Below are positions 10,846 through 13,000 of a stretch of 13,000 nt of DNA, piece after piece. Position 1 is the stretch's first letter. Each line of letters begins with the position of its first letter. The DNA comes from JBARRS01 sp049644345 (GTDB lineage: Bacteria > Actinomycetota > Thermoleophilia > Gaiellales > Gaiellaceae): NCBI GenBank assembly GCA_049644345.1, contig JBARRS010000062.1, positions 1 through 13,000 on the forward strand, given 5' to 3'. A model generated the notes under the pieces. That model searched no databases. It worked only from the letters and a program-made list of their open reading frames with translations, and was not told the DNA's origin. The position numbers and the translations under genes are program-made.

Positions 10846-11745
10846 CTACGGATCGGCGGTGAGCCGCGTCAGCCCGGGGCGCTGCGCCGCTTTGTCGAAG
10901 GCGCGGAGTGGTCGACCCTTCAGGTAGTGATCGAGAAAGGCGACCGTGGCGCGTTCGACGATGCCGAGCTGCGGTTGCTGATCGCTGTACGGGGGGCGGT
11001 GTGACGCCCCGAGAAGCCAGAGCAGGAACTTCGGACGACGCGCGAGCCGGAAGAAGGATGCGGTCGTCGCCGGAGGGTTGATCGTGTCGGCCGTCCCCTG
11101 CACCGCGAGGAGGGGCGGGCCGCTTCGGGGGAACGAGCCCATTCCGGGCAGCGCCGCGCCCGACAGTACGATCGCCGCGCGGATGCGCCGATCGCGAAAG
11201 CGGCGGTCGTAGGCAACGGCGAGCGCAGTCACGCCGCCGTCGGAGTGGCCAGCCACCGCGATGCGCGACGGATCGATCCTCCCCGCGAGCACGCCGCTGG
11301 GCCGGACGTCCAGCGCGAGCAACCTCGAGATGACGAAGCTTACGTCCCGGGGCTCGTTGACGAGATCGGATTCGTTGGGACCGCCGGGCGCGTTCGCCTT
11401 CTCGAGCGGGAACCAGGGAGCGGCGACAACGTACCCGGCCCGCATCCACGCGCGCAACAGCCCGTTGTAAGTCTCAGGAGTGAGCGCAAATCCGTGCCCG
11501 AACACGATCAACGGGTGAGGTCCTCCCGTCGCCGAGTAGCGGACGGTTGTTTCGAGCGACCGGGGTACGCGCTTTCCGTTCGGCAGCCGGATCGTGCGCG
11601 AACGGTCAATGAACCGGAACAGTCGGACGCGGAACGCCTGCCCCGGTGAGGGCGTCTGTGAGGCAGCCGGCGACCCTGCGCCCACGCCGAGGACGCAACC
11701 GATTGCCGCATACGCGCACAACCGCGCCCGGATAGGCATCGTCAC
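10846..11745 (-). CDS. Secreted alpha/beta hydrolase
   Basis: This 299-residue protein begins with a signal peptide (RARLCAYAAIGCVLGVGAG, then SPAASQ) and has an alpha/beta hydrolase fold. The oxyanion region is VFGHGF (81-86). The nucleophile elbow is GHSDGG with Ser168, the acid is Asp220 in GTADTINP, and the base is His249 in GASHRPPY. The layout resembles chlorophyllase/dienelactone-hydrolase-like and polyester-hydrolase-like enzymes. It probably cleaves an ester outside the cell, but the substrate cannot be named. The start is chosen as GTG at 11745 because a TATGGA hexamer ends exactly 6 nt upstream. ATG at 11739, two codons later, is equally possible. The gene lies 29 nt after the phosphodiester-glycosidase gene, so the two may be co-transcribed. 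The frame runs far upstream, but only as a shadow of that neighbour. Confidence 0.88.
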   Translation of the reverse strand: MTMPIRARLCAYAAIGCVLGVGAGSPAASQTPSPGQAFRVRLFRFIDRSRTIRLPNGKRVPRSLETTVRYSATGGPHPLIVFGHGFALTPETYNGLLRAWMRAGYVVAAPWFPLEKANAPGGPNESDLVNEPRDVSFVISRLLALDVRPSGVLAGRIDPSRIAVAGHSDGGVTALAVAYDRRFRDRRIRAAIVLSGAALPGMGSFPRSGPPLLAVQGTADTINPPATTASFFRLARRPKFLLWLLGASHRPPYSDQQPQLGIVERATVAFLDHYLKGRPLRAFDKAAQRPGLTRLTADP

Positions 11746-11751
11746 GGTCGT

Positions 11752-11757
11752 TCCATA
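11752..11757 (-). promoter_or_regulatory. Weak -10-like hexamer before the hydrolase gene
   Basis: On the minus strand TATGGA is followed by exactly 6 nt and then GTG (11745). It departs from TANNNT at the last base, which weakens it, but the spacing is the same as at the plus-strand leaderless-type starts. Confidence 0.3.
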
Positions 11758-11774
11758 CCCGACGCGGCCGGACG

Positions 11775-12980
11775 TTATTTGAAGGGCACGGAGATCGGGC
11801 CTGGCAGGCGCCGGTAGACCGCGAAGAAGTCGCGGTCGTCCGGGACGAGGTAGCGCGTTGCAGGCTGCATCCCATTTGGTACGACCTTGGTCGGGCTCAG
11901 GCCGCCTTGGTGGCCATAGGTGATCAGGGTCGGCCACTCTGGGTTGATGTCGAACTGCATGGCTCGGGCGGCGCCCGCCCGTTGGAGGATTCTCGCGAGC
12001 GTGATCACGGTCTGGTCGTTCGCGGCGGCGTAGATCAGGTTGCCGCGTCGGTCGATGCCGACGCCGGTGCGCCAGACGCGGACGGCGTTCCCCAGAGTGG
12101 CGCCCCATTGCGAGCTGTCGTTTAATGCCGGGCTGAGCCGACCGTCCCGGATGATCAGCGGCAGGCTTTGACGGGCGAAGACGATGCCGGGCCCGGCGTT
12201 CGGTCCGCCGGTCCAGGCCTTGATGTCGATGCGACCGTTGCGGTAGCCAATCAGCGTCGCCAGGCCGTCCTTGAGCGGCTCGTAGGTGAGGCCGTTGATC
12301 GCGGAGCCGTTCTGGCCGTCGATATAGGTGAAGCCGCCGTTGAAGGTGGCCCGCAGGCGCCAGCGCTGACCGTACGGGACCGACATCGGCCCACGCACGG
12401 GCGCGTTCGGGGGCTCGTAGCGGCCGGGGTAGAAGGCGAGCGCCGTCCGCTGGTGGTCGAACCAAGCGACGTAGGCGACGATCCGCGGATAGTCGAGCTC
12501 GGTGCGAAAGGTGGTGACGAGGACCGGCGGGCGTCCGCGGACCGAGGGGCCCGCATGCTCCCAGATCCCCTCTCCCGGCAACGGATGAGCGAAGACGGGC
12601 CTGATCCGGGGCGGCCAGGCCGCCCTGTGGGCGTGCGCCTTCGCGCCCAGGCCGACCGCCGGCAGGCTCTTCAGCTGCGGTCCTCCCTTCTTGGGAGCGT
12701 TCCAGCTGTAGTAGATGTGCTCGGTCTCGTCGACCAGCCAGTTGCCATGGTGGTTTCTGAGCCACTCGACGCTCCGCACGCCCAGGGGGAGGCTCGACGG
12801 CTGCAACATCGTCGTGATGTACGAGTAGAAGACCGGGGAGAGCAGGACGACCACGCCCAGCAGCATTGCCAGCCGCCGCCGCCGACGACGTAGGGCCGCC
12901 GCCTCCTGCCGCCGCGCCGCAAGTCTCGCCGGCGTAGCGGAGACGGGCAGTGACTCGTCAGCGGGTAGCGGAGCACTCAC
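11775..12980 (-). CDS. Membrane-anchored phosphodiester glycosidase-domain protein (NAGPA/DUF2233-like)
   Basis: This protein of at least 401 residues has a basic N-terminus with RRRRRR at 31-36 and one membrane helix (37-59, LAMLLGVVVLLSPVFYSYI...), so the bulk should face outside. The C-terminal ~200 residues match the phosphodiester glycosidase fold: ATFNGGFTYIDG (211-222, the family NGGF), GLTYEPLKDG, LIIRDG, RTGVGID (304-310) and AMQFDINPEW (340-349), where the family usually has a DGG-type motif. Relatives remove GlcNAc from phosphodiesters or act on exopolysaccharide and wall polymers; the substrate here is unknown. The GTG at 12980 is the only start visible, but the frame stays open to the right edge, so the true start could lie outside. 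A 7-bp inverted repeat covers the start. The hydrolase gene follows after 29 nt. Confidence 0.8.
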   Translation of the reverse strand: MSAPLPADESLPVSATPARLAARRQEAAALRRRRRRLAMLLGVVVLLSPVFYSYITTMLQPSSLPLGVRSVEWLRNHHGNWLVDETEHIYYSWNAPKKGGPQLKSLPAVGLGAKAHAHRAAWPPRIRPVFAHPLPGEGIWEHAGPSVRGRPPVLVTTFRTELDYPRIVAYVAWFDHQRTALAFYPGRYEPPNAPVRGPMSVPYGQRWRLRATFNGGFTYIDGQNGSAINGLTYEPLKDGLATLIGYRNGRIDIKAWTGGPNAGPGIVFARQSLPLIIRDGRLSPALNDSSQWGATLGNAVRVWRTGVGIDRRGNLIYAAANDQTVITLARILQRAGAARAMQFDINPEWPTLITYGHQGGLSPTKVVPNGMQPATRYLVPDDRDFFAVYRRLPGPISVPFK

Positions 12981-12992
12981 GAGAGAGTGCTC
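12971..12992 (-). promoter_or_regulatory. Inverted repeat spanning the start of the phosphodiester glycosidase gene
   Basis: GAGCACT (12971-12977) and AGTGCTC (12986-12992) are perfect 7-bp arms around an 8-nt spacer containing the GTG start codon on the minus strand. It could be an operator for a dimeric repressor or an RNA hairpin masking initiation; chance is also possible at this GC content. Confidence 0.35.
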
Positions 12993-13000
12993 ACCGGCCT

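Noticed and set aside
11775..12765. Upstream half of a 639-aa minus-strand ORF joined to the hydrolase
   Set aside because: This part overlaps the phosphodiester glycosidase gene in another frame and has no family resemblance. The real hydrolase begins with its signal peptide near 11745.

Overview
The window is GC-rich bacterial chromosomal DNA with tightly packed genes, mostly GTG starts, and -10-like hexamers placed almost directly in front of start codons. A WhiG/FliA-type sigma factor, an EF-G2-type GTPase and several small proteins of unknown function together suggest an actinobacterium, most likely of the class Thermoleophilia (Solirubrobacterales/Gaiellales). That placement is inferred from gene content and protein style only. 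No transposase, integrase, CRISPR array or phage gene is visible.

Left part, 1-1969. The C-terminal end of a PD40/TolB-like beta-propeller protein runs in from the left edge. A hairpin and a minus-strand tRNA-Trp(CCA) follow. A small two-helix membrane protein and a WhiG/FliA-family sigma factor then read rightward, each with a TANNNT hexamer exactly 6 nt before its GTG.

Central part, 1986-7377, all on the plus strand. An EF-G-like translational GTPase with altered G-motifs has the one strong Shine-Dalgarno/ATG start on this strand. A zinc-ribbon protein of unknown function begins 3 nt after its stop. Next come a 78-aa Arg-rich small protein and an aldehyde dehydrogenase, each with its own close -10 hexamer. 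The dehydrogenase is followed by a stand-alone YqfO/COG3323-type protein and an RNase HI-like protein that overlap by GTGA. A tRNA-Gly(GCC) closes the block. Its 3' end runs directly into a (TCC)11 microsatellite and then an intrinsic terminator.

Right part, 7378-13000. About 290 bp without a recognisable gene is followed by minus-strand genes. One cluster holds a cNMP-like/CBS/DUF294 nucleotidyltransferase-like protein and an overlapping DEDDh exonuclease. A small secreted two-cysteine protein stands alone. A second pair holds a membrane-anchored phosphodiester-glycosidase-domain protein and a secreted alpha/beta hydrolase.

Most of the window looks like ordinary core and lineage-specific chromosome. 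The points most worth following are the (UCC)n tRNA trailer, which resembles tandem anti-Shine-Dalgarno sequence, the repeated leaderless-promoter geometry, and the EF-G2/zinc-ribbon pair with its non-canonical G3 and G4 motifs.
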